A stretch of DNA of 51,383 bases from assembly GCF_020866905.1 (NCBI RefSeq), contig NZ_JAIVCC010000015.1, positions 1 through 51,383 of the forward strand, given 5' to 3'. The stretch comes from Salinimicrobium sediminilitoris. Lineage in GTDB: Bacteria > Bacteroidota > Bacteroidia > Flavobacteriales > Flavobacteriaceae. Shown here piece by piece: positions 26,807-35,744 of the stretch. The notes under the pieces are model-generated. The model was given only the letters and a program-made list of their open reading frames with translations, searched no databases and was not told the origin of the DNA. Positions within the stretch are counted from its first letter, which is position 1. Every line of letters begins with the position of its first letter. The position numbers were made by a program, and so were the translations under genes.

Positions 26807-26825
26807 ATGAAAGCATAAGCTAAAT

Positions 26826-27383
26826 TTGCGCCGCCTCATTCAGAAATACGCCCCGGTAATACGGTTTATTTTCACCTTTTTAGGTGCCTATCTCCTGTTA
26901 GCATTGCTGTACAATTTGTACCTGCAAAATTTTGACTGGGGAGATTACTACCCCGATTTTCTTACGCACCTTGTGGCGGTTCAAAGTGAAGCCGTGGTAT
27001 CGGCTCTTAACTATAATTCGGAAGTAACACCGGGATACCCCGAGACCAACATGCATTTGATGGTCAACGGCAAATTTGTGGCTCGGATTATCGAAGGTTG
27101 TAATGCCGCCAGTATTATTATCCTCTTCGTATCTTTTATGTTGGCTTTCTCGGGAAAATTAAAGACTACGTTTTTCTTCACCCTGGCGGGAGTCGTAATA
27201 ATTTATGTGATAAACATCTTAAGAATTGCCTTTATGGCCATTGGGATTTATGAACTTCCTGAATATGCCCATTTTCTGCATTCCATAGCTTTCCCGTTGG
27301 TGATCTATGGAGTTGTTTTCCTTCTTTGGGTGCTCTGGATTATTATTTACAGTAAACAAATTAAATATGAAAGGAGTCGTTAA
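26826..27383 (+). CDS. xrtF: Exosortase family protein XrtF
   Basis: A 185-residue polytopic membrane cysteine protease/transpeptidase of the exosortase family, predicted to cut C-terminal sorting signals at the membrane. The three family residues are visible: Cys92 in IIEGCNAASI, Arg133 in NILRIAFM and His152 in AHFLHSIAFP. About five hydrophobic helices are present. The open frame begins at TTG 26826, giving RRLIQKYAPVIRF, which fits the expected N terminus; no ATG is available nearby. It overlaps the XrtF-associated gene by 17 bases. No protein with an evident exosortase sorting signal is encoded in the window, so its substrate is unknown. Confidence 0.88.
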   Translation: MRRLIQKYAPVIRFIFTFLGAYLLLALLYNLYLQNFDWGDYYPDFLTHLVAVQSEAVVSALNYNSEVTPGYPETNMHLMVNGKFVARIIEGCNAASIIILFVSFMLAFSGKLKTTFFFTLAGVVIIYVINILRIAFMAIGIYELPEYAHFLHSIAFPLVIYGVVFLLWVLWIIIYSKQIKYERSR

Positions 27384-27804
27384 GATCATTATCATCCTGG
27401 GACTTGTTGGCGTACTGGCGCTTATAAGGGTTTATGAATACAAATTTTTCTACGATCCCTTTATGTATTTTTTCGAACAGGCTTATCAAAGCGGGGAAAC
27501 GATAGATTTCTCTTTTGAAATGTTTTTTAACGTCTTTTTGCGATTTTCCCTTAATACTCTTGTTTCCCTCTTGATCTTGTGGGTAGCCTTTCAAAGTTGG
27601 GGGATCATCAAATTCTCTGGAGTTATTTATCTTACTTTTTTTATAGTGCTTTTTCCGTTTTTTGTTTACTTAATGCATCACGTGCAGCCACAGGATTACC
27701 TTGCCGCTTTTTACGTGCGGCGGTTTTTGGCCCATCCACTGCTCATTTTGATTTTGCTACCGGCTTTTTATTATTACAGGTTGCAGAGATCTGTTGCAGA
27801 TTAA
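27367..27804 (+). CDS. Exosortase F system-associated membrane protein
   Basis: A 145-residue membrane protein with about four hydrophobic helices and Tyr/Phe-rich loops (RVYEYKFFYDPFMYFFE). It matches the small protein that regularly follows xrtF in flavobacteria. The start at ATG 27367 (MKGVVKIIII) is preferred over an upstream one at 27307, which lies far inside xrtF. The overlap with xrtF (17 bases) implies coupled translation. It ends with a hydrophobic helix followed by YYYRLQRSVAD. Its biochemical role is unknown; it presumably works with XrtF. Confidence 0.82.
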   Translation: MKGVVKIIIILGLVGVLALIRVYEYKFFYDPFMYFFEQAYQSGETIDFSFEMFFNVFLRFSLNTLVSLLILWVAFQSWGIIKFSGVIYLTFFIVLFPFFVYLMHHVQPQDYLAAFYVRRFLAHPLLILILLPAFYYYRLQRSVAD

Positions 27805-27840
27805 ACCTAAAAATGGCTAATCTGCATCCTGTCCTTATTC

Positions 27841-28380
27841 TTACGTAGCCAGGATGAAGTTTAATAATTCAGGATCTAACTTCCTTGTATTTTCCACGTC
27901 TCTTGCTTTGCAATATTCTCCTTCAAAATCTGCTTTAAATTGAAACACATTTCCCAGATCGTCGGCTCCGGGAAAATTAAAGCTTCTATAGACAGCAGGT
28001 TCCACAGCATTATACCGGACCTTCTTTCCGTAGACTTCCTAAAAAGTGGTGGCCATTTGATCTCCGGTAAGATGTTCCCCGGCAATGCCCACGCTTTTTT
28101 TCTTGTGTTTATCTCCTGCCTTGAAAATTCTATAGGCAATCTTACCAATATCTTCTGCTGCAATACCAGGCAATTTCTTATCGGCCATAGGAAAAGTAAA
28201 ATATAGTTCCCCATCTGCGCCTTTTTGAGGAACCATTCAGAAGTTGATGAAATTATCCCAATAAAAAGAAGTGCGGAATAAGGTATAGGGAACCCCGCTG
28301 TCTTCAAAATATTTATTAGATTCTCCTTTGGCGTCTTTAGGGAGGAGCAGATTTTGTATAATTATGGAAGACTTTTGTAC
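27841..28380 (-). pseudogene. Degraded NmrA-like NAD(P)-binding protein gene
   Basis: One minus-strand frame shows a continuous homologous protein interrupted by two stops. It reads FEDSGVPYTLFRTSFYWDN, then a TGA at 28235-28237, then KKLPGIAAEDIGKIAYRIF and SVGIAGEHLTGDQMA, then a TAG at 28037-28039, then VRYNAVEPAVYRSFNFPGAD and ARDVENTRKLDPELLNF to a final TAA at 27841-27843. This is the C-terminal two thirds of an NmrA/HSCARG-type NAD(P)-binding (NAD-epimerase-like) protein. The N-terminal Rossmann part is missing: a stop lies directly upstream at 28381. The DNA fills the 600-base gap between the exosortase genes and the copper island. Confidence 0.85.
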
Positions 28381-28406
28381 TTAGCTGCAGATAATTAAAA
28401 AATATA

Positions 28407-28414
28407 TACCTTTG
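28407..28414 (+). promoter_or_regulatory. -7 promoter box (TACCTTTG) at the head of the copper island
   Basis: TACCTTTG matches TAnnTTTG and ends six bases before GTG 28421. Transcription would begin at about the start codon, giving a leaderless or nearly leaderless mRNA. It overlaps the alternative TTG start at 28412, arguing against that start. Confidence 0.55.
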
Positions 28415-28420
28415 TCTTCT

Positions 28421-28819
28421 GTGAAAAGACTTTTTCAAAAATCCGGATCTTTAATAATGGCATTTTTGGTGCTGTTCTCCACCGTGTCTTTTACGGTGGA
28501 CAAGCATTTCTGTGGAGAAATTCTTGTGGACCAGGCTGTTTTTTCTGAAGCTAAGACCTGCGGAATGCATGGCGATATTACTACTTCGGCTGAAGATGAA
28601 TGCTGCGATGAAGAGAAAGTTGTAGTTGAAGGCCAAAAGGAATTAAAGATCTCTTTCGATGATCTTGACCTTGACAAACAGGTTTTCCTGTCTTCTTTCA
28701 CCTGGTCTTATGCTAATCTTTTTGAAGGAGAGCCTCAGGCTGAAACTCCTTTTTTCCATTACAAACCTCCCTTGCTCGTCTATGACATACAGTTGCTTGA
28801 CGAGACTTTCCTTATTTGA
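28421..28819 (+). CDS. HYC_CC_PP family protein (Cys-rich, copper-island leader gene)
   Basis: A predicted 132-residue secreted or membrane-anchored protein. One N-terminal hydrophobic stretch (about residues 9-26) is followed by KHFCGE (Cys31), KTCGMHGD (Cys47, His50), ECCDEE (Cys61, Cys62) and the C-terminal YKPPLLVYDIQLLDETFLI. These are the H[YF]C, CC and PP elements that give the family its name. Metal binding by the cysteines and His is plausible but not shown. It starts at GTG 28421 (or TTG 28412) and lies 76 bases upstream of the CusA-type pump, with which it is usually associated, so it is probably an accessory periplasmic metal protein. Confidence 0.8.
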   Translation: MKRLFQKSGSLIMAFLVLFSTVSFTVDKHFCGEILVDQAVFSEAKTCGMHGDITTSAEDECCDEEKVVVEGQKELKISFDDLDLDKQVFLSSFTWSYANLFEGEPQAETPFFHYKPPLLVYDIQLLDETFLI

Positions 28820-28895
28820 TATTTAACCTGATTTTTTGACCCTGCACGCCGGGGTTGCTGTGTTTGTTCACATTTAATCAATTTAATATCAAAGA

Positions 28896-31800
28896 ATGTT
28901 TTCTAAAATAATAAGTTATTTCCTTTATAACCGGCTGGTGACAAGCCTTTTGCTAATCTTAATGATTGGTTGGGGTGTGGTCACTTCTCCCTTCGACTGG
29001 GATTTTGATCTCCTACCTCGGGATCCTGTGCCGGTAGATGCGATTCCCGATCTGGGCGAGAATCAGCAGATCGTCTTTACCGAATGGCCCGGCCGATCGC
29101 CACAGGACATTGAGGACCAGATCACCTATCCGCTCACCACCGCCTTACTCGGAATTCCGGGGGTGGAGTCTATTCGTAGTACGTCCATGTTCGGGTTTTC
29201 CAGCATCAACATCATCTTTGATGAAGATGTAGAATTCTACTGGTCCCGCACCAGGATTCTTGAAAAGCTCAACTCTCTTTCACCCGGACTTTTACCCGAA
29301 GATGCCCAACCTACTTTGGGACCCGATGCTACTGCTCTGGGCCAGGTTTTCTGGTACACGCTCGAAGGAAGGGATACAGCGGGTAATGTTACCGGCGGCT
29401 GGGACCTGCACGAAATAAGATCGGTGCAGGATTACTATGTAAAGCTCGGTTTGAGCGGAGTAGAAGGAGTCTCAGAAGTAGCTTCTGTTGGAGGATTTGT
29501 TCGTGAATATCAGGTCGATGTAGATCCCGATGCTTTAAAGGCATTTAATGTAGGCATTGACGATGTGATGATGGCGGTGAAGAACTCCAACCGCGACATT
29601 GGTGCCAAGACCATTGAAGTCAACAAAGTGGAATACCTGGTCCGTGGGCTGGGTTACATTGAATCTCTTGAAGATATAGAAAACACTGTGGTCGCGGTCA
29701 ATGAGAACAAGCCGATCCTTATTTCTGATATTGGTGTTGTAACACTGGGGCCTGCCGAAAGACGCGGGATTTTAGACAAGGCCGGTGCTGAGGTCGCCGG
29801 GGGAGTGGTAGTTGCCCGTTACGGATCTAATCCGCTGGCGGTGATCAACAATGTCAAAGATAAGATTGAGGAAATCGCTCCGGGTATGCCTACAAAGATT
29901 TTGCAGGATGGAACGGTGAGTAAATTGACCGTAGTTCCGTTTTATGATCGTACGCAGTTGATACATGAAACTTTAGGAACCCTTGAAAATGCCCTTTCAG
30001 ACGAGATTCTTATCAGCATCATAGTTGTTATTATTCTGGTCTTGAATCTTCGCGCTTCTATCTTAATTTCAAGTCTGCTGCCCATCGCGGTGCTCATGAC
30101 CTTCATTGCCATGAGGTACTTTGGAGTGGATGCGAATGTAGTTGCGCTTTCTGGTATTGCGATTGCCATTGGGGTTATGGTCGATGTGGGAATTGTCTTC
30201 GTCGAAAATACGCTGCGACATCTCGAACTCCCTGAGAATAAAGATGTTCAGGGGTCCAAGCTTTTAAAAGTAATTCGAAACGCTACCATAGAAGTAGGTC
30301 CTGCTGTCACGACTGCACTGGCTACAACAGTAGTGAGTTTCCTTCCGGTTTTTTTCATGGAAAATGCCGAAGGTAAACTCTTCATTCCGCTGGCTTTTAC
30401 CAAAACATTCGCTTTAGTAGCAGCCTTTTTGCTCGGAATCATCGTGCTGCCAATGTTGTCTTACTATTTCTTCTCTTTAAAGCTGAAAAAGGAGAAAGTG
30501 AACCGCATCTGGAACTACAGCCTTATTGCCGGCGGAATTGTCCTTGCTCTCCTCTTCGGGATGTGGCTGCCCCTGGCGCTAACGGTAATTGGAGTCTTGA
30601 GACTACTTGAACCTAAAAGCCGTGGGTTCCTTGGGAAATATTCAAAAGAAATCTCACTTTTCATTATCCTGGCCGTAACGATATTTTTCCTCACCAGGCA
30701 TTGGATGCCATTGGGAGTGCGTAACCACATTATAGAAAATTACCTGTTCGTAATTGTGCTTTTAGCACTTACTCTGGTCGCGCTTTTGGCAGTCGTAAGG
30801 TTCTATGAGAACATATTGACCTGGTGTCTGGAGAACAAGAAAACTTTTTTAATGCTTCCGGTAATCACCATTTTGATCGGACTTTTGATCTGGCAGGGAT
30901 TCCCAAAAATTTTCGGATTCATTGGTGACGGCGCAGAAGAAATTGGCTGGGAATTAAGGGAAACTGCAGCCTGGGAAGGTGCTTCCGAGGCATTTCCCGG
31001 CGTAGGTAAAGAATTTATGCCAACGCTGAATGAAGGAAGCTTTTTACTGATGCCTACTGCAATGCCGCACCTGGGAATTGAAGGCAGCAAGGAAGTACTT
31101 CAAAAGCTGGACATGGCGGTCACTAATATTCCGGAAGTTGAGGTTGCTGTAGGGAAACTGGGAAGGGCGGAGACTGCAATAGATCCGGCTCCAATTTCCA
31201 TGTACGAGAATGTCATCAATTACAAACCCGAATATATGCTGAACGAAGATGGAGAAATGCAGCGCTTCAGGGTAGATGATGACGGAAATTTCATTCTGAA
31301 GTCAGGGGAAGCCTTTCCTCATGAAGAAGTGGTCCTTAAGAATATCACAGCTAAAGATCTGATAGCCGATGAAGACGGGGAATATTTTAGAAACTGGAGG
31401 GAGCATATCAACAGCCCCGATGATATATGGGATGAAATCGTCAGTGCCACCCGCTTTCCGGGAATTACTTCGGCTCCCAAGCTGCAGCCTATTGAAACCA
31501 GGCTTGTGATGCTTCAAACCGGAATGAGAGCTCCAATGGGGATCAAGGTTTACGGGCCTGACCTGGAGACGATCCAGAATTTTGGATTTAAACTGGAGGA
31601 GATCCTAAAACAGGTTCCTTCGGTGAAAGAGGAAGCGGTCTTTGCAGATCGAATTGTCGGTAAGCCATATCTCGAACTCGACATCAACAGACAGAATATC
31701 GCCCGTTACGGCCTCAGTATCGAAAAAGTACAGCAAACTATTGAAACTGCAATCGGCGGGATGGAGATCACCACTACCGTTGAAGGCCGGGAGCGTTATC

Positions 31801-32726
31801 CTGTCCGGGTGCGGTATCCACGGGAGCTAAGAAATTCGCCGGAGGAGATTGAGCAGATCCTGGTGCCAACACCTACTGGAGCGCAAATTCCGTTGGGACA
31901 GCTGGTAGAGGTGCGGTACGTAAAAGGGCCTCAAATGATTAAAAGTGAGGATACCTTTTTAGTAGGTTATGTGCTTTTCGATAAAAAAGAGGATTTTGCC
32001 GAAGTAAATGTGGTGAATGACGCACAGGATCTAATAGCTGAAAGAATTGCTACAGGAGAACTGGTAGTTCCGCCCGGGGTGAGCTTTGAGTTTTCGGGGA
32101 ATTATGAGAATCAGGTACGGGCAGTCAAGAGGCTCGCTATTGTAATTCCTATTTCGCTGGTCATTATCTTCCTGCTTCTTTATTTCCAGTTTAAAACTGT
32201 AATTGCATCTACCATTCACTTTTCGGGAGTATTTGTGGCTTTTGCCGGCGGATTCATCATGATCTGGCTTTACGGGCAGCCCTGGTTTATGGACTTCAGC
32301 ATTTCGGGAATGAACATGCGAGACCTGTTCCAAATGGGCACGATCAATTTAAGTGTTGCGGTTTGGGTAGGATTTATCGCCCTTTTTGGGATCGCAACAG
32401 ATGACGGGGTGCTTATGGGAACATACATCCATCAGGTCTTTGAGAAGCGGGATCCACAAACAGTTCCGGCTGTAAGAGCTGCAGTGCTCGAAGCAGGTAA
32501 AAAGCGGGTAAGGCCGGCAATGATGACGACAGCGGTAACAATAATCGCCCTCTTCCCGGTACTTACTTCCACAGGAAAGGGTGCAGATATTATGGTTCCT
32601 ATGGCAATACCTATTGTGGGCGGAATGGTGATACAGATCATGACCATCTTCGTAGTACCTGTTTTACAGGCTATATGGAGGGAAACCGTAGTTACAAGAA
32701 ACTCAAACAAAATAACAGCAGAATGA
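28896..32726 (+). CDS. cusA: CusA/CzcA family heavy-metal RND efflux pump
   Basis: A 1276-residue inner-membrane pump subunit driven by the proton gradient. The N terminus has the RND helix 1 and DAIPDLGENQQIVFTEWPGR, the family porter-domain opening. The helix 4 motif GIAIAIGVMVDVGIVFVEN matches the CusA-like (HME4, monovalent Cu/Ag) pattern rather than the CzcA form. GIATDDGVLMGTY and RVRPAMMTTAVTI lie near the C terminus. It is about 230 residues longer than E. coli CusA, with extra hydrophobic helices around residues 545-650 and an acidic insertion near 775-850. The stop overlaps the TolC-like gene (ATGA), so the three efflux genes are coupled. Confidence 0.92.
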   Translation: MFSKIISYFLYNRLVTSLLLILMIGWGVVTSPFDWDFDLLPRDPVPVDAIPDLGENQQIVFTEWPGRSPQDIEDQITYPLTTALLGIPGVESIRSTSMFGFSSINIIFDEDVEFYWSRTRILEKLNSLSPGLLPEDAQPTLGPDATALGQVFWYTLEGRDTAGNVTGGWDLHEIRSVQDYYVKLGLSGVEGVSEVASVGGFVREYQVDVDPDALKAFNVGIDDVMMAVKNSNRDIGAKTIEVNKVEYLVRGLGYIESLEDIENTVVAVNENKPILISDIGVVTLGPAERRGILDKAGAEVAGGVVVARYGSNPLAVINNVKDKIEEIAPGMPTKILQDGTVSKLTVVPFYDRTQLIHETLGTLENALSDEILISIIVVIILVLNLRASILISSLLPIAVLMTFIAMRYFGVDANVVALSGIAIAIGVMVDVGIVFVENTLRHLELPENKDVQGSKLLKVIRNATIEVGPAVTTALATTVVSFLPVFFMENAEGKLFIPLAFTKTFALVAAFLLGIIVLPMLSYYFFSLKLKKEKVNRIWNYSLIAGGIVLALLFGMWLPLALTVIGVLRLLEPKSRGFLGKYSKEISLFIILAVTIFFLTRHWMPLGVRNHIIENYLFVIVLLALTLVALLAVVRFYENILTWCLENKKTFLMLPVITILIGLLIWQGFPKIFGFIGDGAEEIGWELRETAAWEGASEAFPGVGKEFMPTLNEGSFLLMPTAMPHLGIEGSKEVLQKLDMAVTNIPEVEVAVGKLGRAETAIDPAPISMYENVINYKPEYMLNEDGEMQRFRVDDDGNFILKSGEAFPHEEVVLKNITAKDLIADEDGEYFRNWREHINSPDDIWDEIVSATRFPGITSAPKLQPIETRLVMLQTGMRAPMGIKVYGPDLETIQNFGFKLEEILKQVPSVKEEAVFADRIVGKPYLELDINRQNIARYGLSIEKVQQTIETAIGGMEITTTVEGRERYPVRVRYPRELRNSPEEIEQILVPTPTGAQIPLGQLVEVRYVKGPQMIKSEDTFLVGYVLFDKKEDFAEVNVVNDAQDLIAERIATGELVVPPGVSFEFSGNYENQVRAVKRLAIVIPISLVIIFLLLYFQFKTVIASTIHFSGVFVAFAGGFIMIWLYGQPWFMDFSISGMNMRDLFQMGTINLSVAVWVGFIALFGIATDDGVLMGTYIHQVFEKRDPQTVPAVRAAVLEAGKKRVRPAMMTTAVTIIALFPVLTSTGKGADIMVPMAIPIVGGMVIQIMTIFVVPVLQAIWRETVVTRNSNKITAE

Positions 32727-33976
32727 AAGATTCTCTAAAAATATCATTTTTGACAGGTCTGTTTTTTCTTCTCTTCGGAAGCATAGAAGCTCAGACGCTG
32801 GAGGACTATCTGTTGATCGCTGCGGAAAATAATCCGCAGGTGAAGGCTGCATATTCCGAATTTGAGGCGGCCCTGCAGGAAGCACCGCAGGTGAAGAGCC
32901 TGCCCGATCCCACCCTCACCGTTTCGGCCTTTGGCCAAATGGTGGAAACTCGGCTTGGTCCGCAGGAAGCCCGGTTTTCTATCATGCAGATGTTCCCCTG
33001 GTTTGGAACTCTTGAGGCACGGGAGAATGTGGCAACTTTAATGGCCGAAGCTAAATTCCAGGCTTTCCTGGAAACCCGCAATGAGATCCTGTTGCAGGTG
33101 AGCAGTAAATACTATGAACTTTACGAGCTCGAGCAACAGCTGCAGTATCAACAGGAGAACCTGGACATACTTCAGAACTATAAGGACCTAGCGCTTTCCC
33201 GCGTGAGTGCAGGAAGCGGAGCATTGTCTGATGTTTTACAGGCAGACATCATGCGAAATGAATCCATTACAGGTTTGGACGTGATCCGGCTCAGAGAGGA
33301 TGTGCTGGTCGCTCAGTTCAATGCCTTACTGGACCGTGAAAAATCTGAAGTAGTAGTGGTGCCGGATGAGGTGGAAATAGTTCCCGAAAATGCCATTTTT
33401 GACACCTTAGTGGAAGACAATCCTCAGCTGGAAGAACTGGAGAATATGGCAGCATCGGCGCGTGCACGTGAAGAACTGGCGAAGAAAGAGGGAATGCCAA
33501 ATGTCGGAATTGGACTGGATTATGTAATCGTCGGGGAGAGAATGGACATGGCGGTAGAAGATAACGGTCGTGACGCGATTATGCCGATGCTTTCGGTGAG
33601 TCTGCCCATCTTCCGCGGGAAGTATAAAGCTGCGCGCAAACAGGCGGCTTTTTTGGCCGAGAGTTATGAGCAGCGAAAAGAAGGTTTGAAAAATCAACTT
33701 TCAGCAGAACTGGAGGCAGCCCTTTTTGAAGTCCGGGAGGCGCAAGCCATGCTGCAACTTTACAAGCGACAGGTAGAAAGTTCAGACCAGGTACTCAACT
33801 TATTGCTTTCCTCTTACCGAAATGCAGCTTCAGATTTTGAGGAGGTGCTACGGGTGAGGCAGGAACTTTTAAAATATCAGCTGGCGGTGGCAGGGGCAGA
33901 GGCCAATTATCTCACCGCACTGGCAAGAATCGATTATTTATCGGGTAAAACTTTAGATTATGACAGGCAGAAATAA
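32723..33976 (+). CDS. TolC family outer-membrane channel protein
   Basis: A 417-residue outer-membrane efflux protein with a signal peptide ending near GSIEAQ. Its long helical repeats are rich in Glu, Gln and Ala (for example QLQYQQENLDILQNYKDLAL and the repeated half near 290-400), typical of TolC/CusC. The start at ATG 32723 overlaps the cusA stop by four bases. An in-frame upstream ATG at 32675 lies inside cusA and would put 16 polar residues before the signal. It provides the exit duct for the CusA/CusB pump. It overlaps the adaptor gene by 17 bases. Confidence 0.9.
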   Translation: MKDSLKISFLTGLFFLLFGSIEAQTLEDYLLIAAENNPQVKAAYSEFEAALQEAPQVKSLPDPTLTVSAFGQMVETRLGPQEARFSIMQMFPWFGTLEARENVATLMAEAKFQAFLETRNEILLQVSSKYYELYELEQQLQYQQENLDILQNYKDLALSRVSAGSGALSDVLQADIMRNESITGLDVIRLREDVLVAQFNALLDREKSEVVVVPDEVEIVPENAIFDTLVEDNPQLEELENMAASARAREELAKKEGMPNVGIGLDYVIVGERMDMAVEDNGRDAIMPMLSVSLPIFRGKYKAARKQAAFLAESYEQRKEGLKNQLSAELEAALFEVREAQAMLQLYKRQVESSDQVLNLLLSSYRNAASDFEEVLRVRQELLKYQLAVAGAEANYLTALARIDYLSGKTLDYDRQK

Positions 33977-35720
33977 AAATATACTCATCATAGCCGGTAC
34001 ACTGGTGGCAGGGATCCTGCTTGGCTGGCTCTTTTTTGGCGGCAGCGATGATGCCGAAATTCATGACCACAGCTCAGAAGTCGCGCAGGAAACTGTTTGG
34101 ACCTGTTCCATGCACCCACAAATAAGGGCGACAGAACCGGGGAAATGTCCTATCTGCGGAATGGATCTTATTCCGCTGGAAAGCTCAGACGCCATGGAAA
34201 ATCCCGATGCTGTGCAAATGACAGAATACGCTATGAAACTAGCCAATATCCAGACGCAGGAAGTCGGTAGCACTTCTGCAGAAAGGGAGATAGAGCTTAA
34301 TGGAAAAGTAGTGGTAGACGAAAGGATCTCCTATACTCAGAGTACTCACGTGCCGGGAAGGATCGAAAGGCTGATGGTCAATTTTACGGGAGAGGAAGTC
34401 CGCAGGGGACAGGCGCTGGCAGTAGTTTATTCACCCGAATTGGTTACGGCACAGGAGGAACTTTTACAGGCCTATGCTATTCGTGAGTCGCAACCTGAAC
34501 TTTTTGAAGCTGCAAAACAAAAACTGAGAAACTGGCGGATCGGGGAAAACCAGATCAACCGGATCCTCGAGAGCGGAAAGGCTACAGACCGTTTTACCAT
34601 CACCGCCGATGTGAACGGGGTGGTGACAGAAAAATTAGTGGAGGTAGGAGATTATGTGGAAAGAGGAATGCCACTGTACCAGATTGCCGACCTTTCAAAA
34701 ATGTGGGTTCTTTTTGACCTTTATGAGAGGACCTTAGGAATGGTTAATGTAGGAGACACAGTAGAATTTACTGTAGCTTCTATCCCGGGAGAAACCTTTA
34801 CCGGGACTATTAATTTCATAGATCCCATAATTGACCGTCAAACCAGAGTGGCTACTGCGAGGGTAGAAGTTTCAAATATTGATCAAAGGCTGAAGCCGGA
34901 GATGTTTGTCTCGGGGGTAGTGACGGGAGGTGGTGACGATGAAGCAGCTTCAGGATTGACTATTCCGAGGTCGGCAGTGCTGTGGACCGGGAAGCGCAGC
35001 ATCGTCTATGTGAACGAAGGCACTGCAAATAATCCTCTTTTTGTGATGAGAGAGGTGGTGCTGGGGCAACTCCTGGGATCGGCTTACGTGGTTCAGGAAG
35101 GACTGGCTGCGGGAGAAGAGATCGTGGTAAATGGAACTTTCACTGTGGATGCTGCTGCTCAACTTGCAGGAAAACCCAGTATGATGAATCCGGCCACCGC
35201 AACTTCAGCCGCAGCGCAGGTCGATGTAAGGCAGTATCTGCAGGATAGCGGGTATGACTACAGGGCGCAGGCTTCAGGAGAATTTCAGCAGCAACTGGAT
35301 TTGCTCGTGAGAGATTATCTTCAGCTAAAAGATGCCCTTGTGGAGGGACAGGCAGAGGAAAGTCTGAAGTTTACAAAACAGTTTGCCAATAGCCTTCAGC
35401 AAATAACAGCAACAGGAATGGCGGGAGAAGCAGAAGCTTTTTGGCAGGAGAAGAAGAAGTTCCTTTTGCAACATTCTGAAGAAGGGCTCAACACAACTGA
35501 TCTTAAAAAGCAAAGGGAGAATTTTGTTTATCTTTCTGAAGCGCTCATCAAAACCGTAGCTGCCTTTGGAACAGGTGATAAAACTATATATGTGGACTAT
35601 TGTCCTATGGCGAATTCAGATAAAGGTGCGTACTGGCTGAGTGACGTGGCCGAAATAAGAAATCCTTACTACGGGGATGCCATGCTCACTTGTGGCGAAA
35701 TTGTAGAACAAATTCAATAA
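33960..35720 (+). CDS. cusB: CusB-type periplasmic adaptor with N-terminal metal-binding and C-terminal DUF3347 domains
   Basis: A 586-residue membrane-fusion protein linking the RND pump to the outer-membrane channel. Order of parts: membrane anchor (residues 8-26); heavy-metal-binding domain with CSMHP (Cys49, Met51, His52) and CPICGMDL (Cys63, Cys66, Met68); adaptor hairpin and barrel domains (HVPGRIERLMVNFTGEEVR, VEVGDYVERGMPLYQIADLSKMWV); and a C-terminal DUF3347 domain from about residue 443 ending with DYCPMANSDKGAYWL and GDAMLTCGE. The fused DUF3347 tail is nearly the same as in the two lipoproteins downstream. It presumably binds Cu(I)/Ag(I) and hands it to the pump (inference). Confidence 0.9.
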   Translation: MTGRNKNILIIAGTLVAGILLGWLFFGGSDDAEIHDHSSEVAQETVWTCSMHPQIRATEPGKCPICGMDLIPLESSDAMENPDAVQMTEYAMKLANIQTQEVGSTSAEREIELNGKVVVDERISYTQSTHVPGRIERLMVNFTGEEVRRGQALAVVYSPELVTAQEELLQAYAIRESQPELFEAAKQKLRNWRIGENQINRILESGKATDRFTITADVNGVVTEKLVEVGDYVERGMPLYQIADLSKMWVLFDLYERTLGMVNVGDTVEFTVASIPGETFTGTINFIDPIIDRQTRVATARVEVSNIDQRLKPEMFVSGVVTGGGDDEAASGLTIPRSAVLWTGKRSIVYVNEGTANNPLFVMREVVLGQLLGSAYVVQEGLAAGEEIVVNGTFTVDAAAQLAGKPSMMNPATATSAAAQVDVRQYLQDSGYDYRAQASGEFQQQLDLLVRDYLQLKDALVEGQAEESLKFTKQFANSLQQITATGMAGEAEAFWQEKKKFLLQHSEEGLNTTDLKKQRENFVYLSEALIKTVAAFGTGDKTIYVDYCPMANSDKGAYWLSDVAEIRNPYYGDAMLTCGEIVEQIQ

Positions 35721-35744
35721 TCAATAATTATAAACAACAGAAAA

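Noticed and set aside
28237-28239. In-frame TGA in the NmrA-like frame as a possible selenocysteine or recoding site
   Set aside because: A second stop (TAG) and a missing N-terminal domain make decay the simpler explanation, and no recoding element was seen.
28412-28414. TTG as start of the HYC_CC_PP gene
   Set aside because: It overlaps the TACCTTTG promoter box, so it would not be in the transcript made from that promoter. GTG 28421 is preferred.
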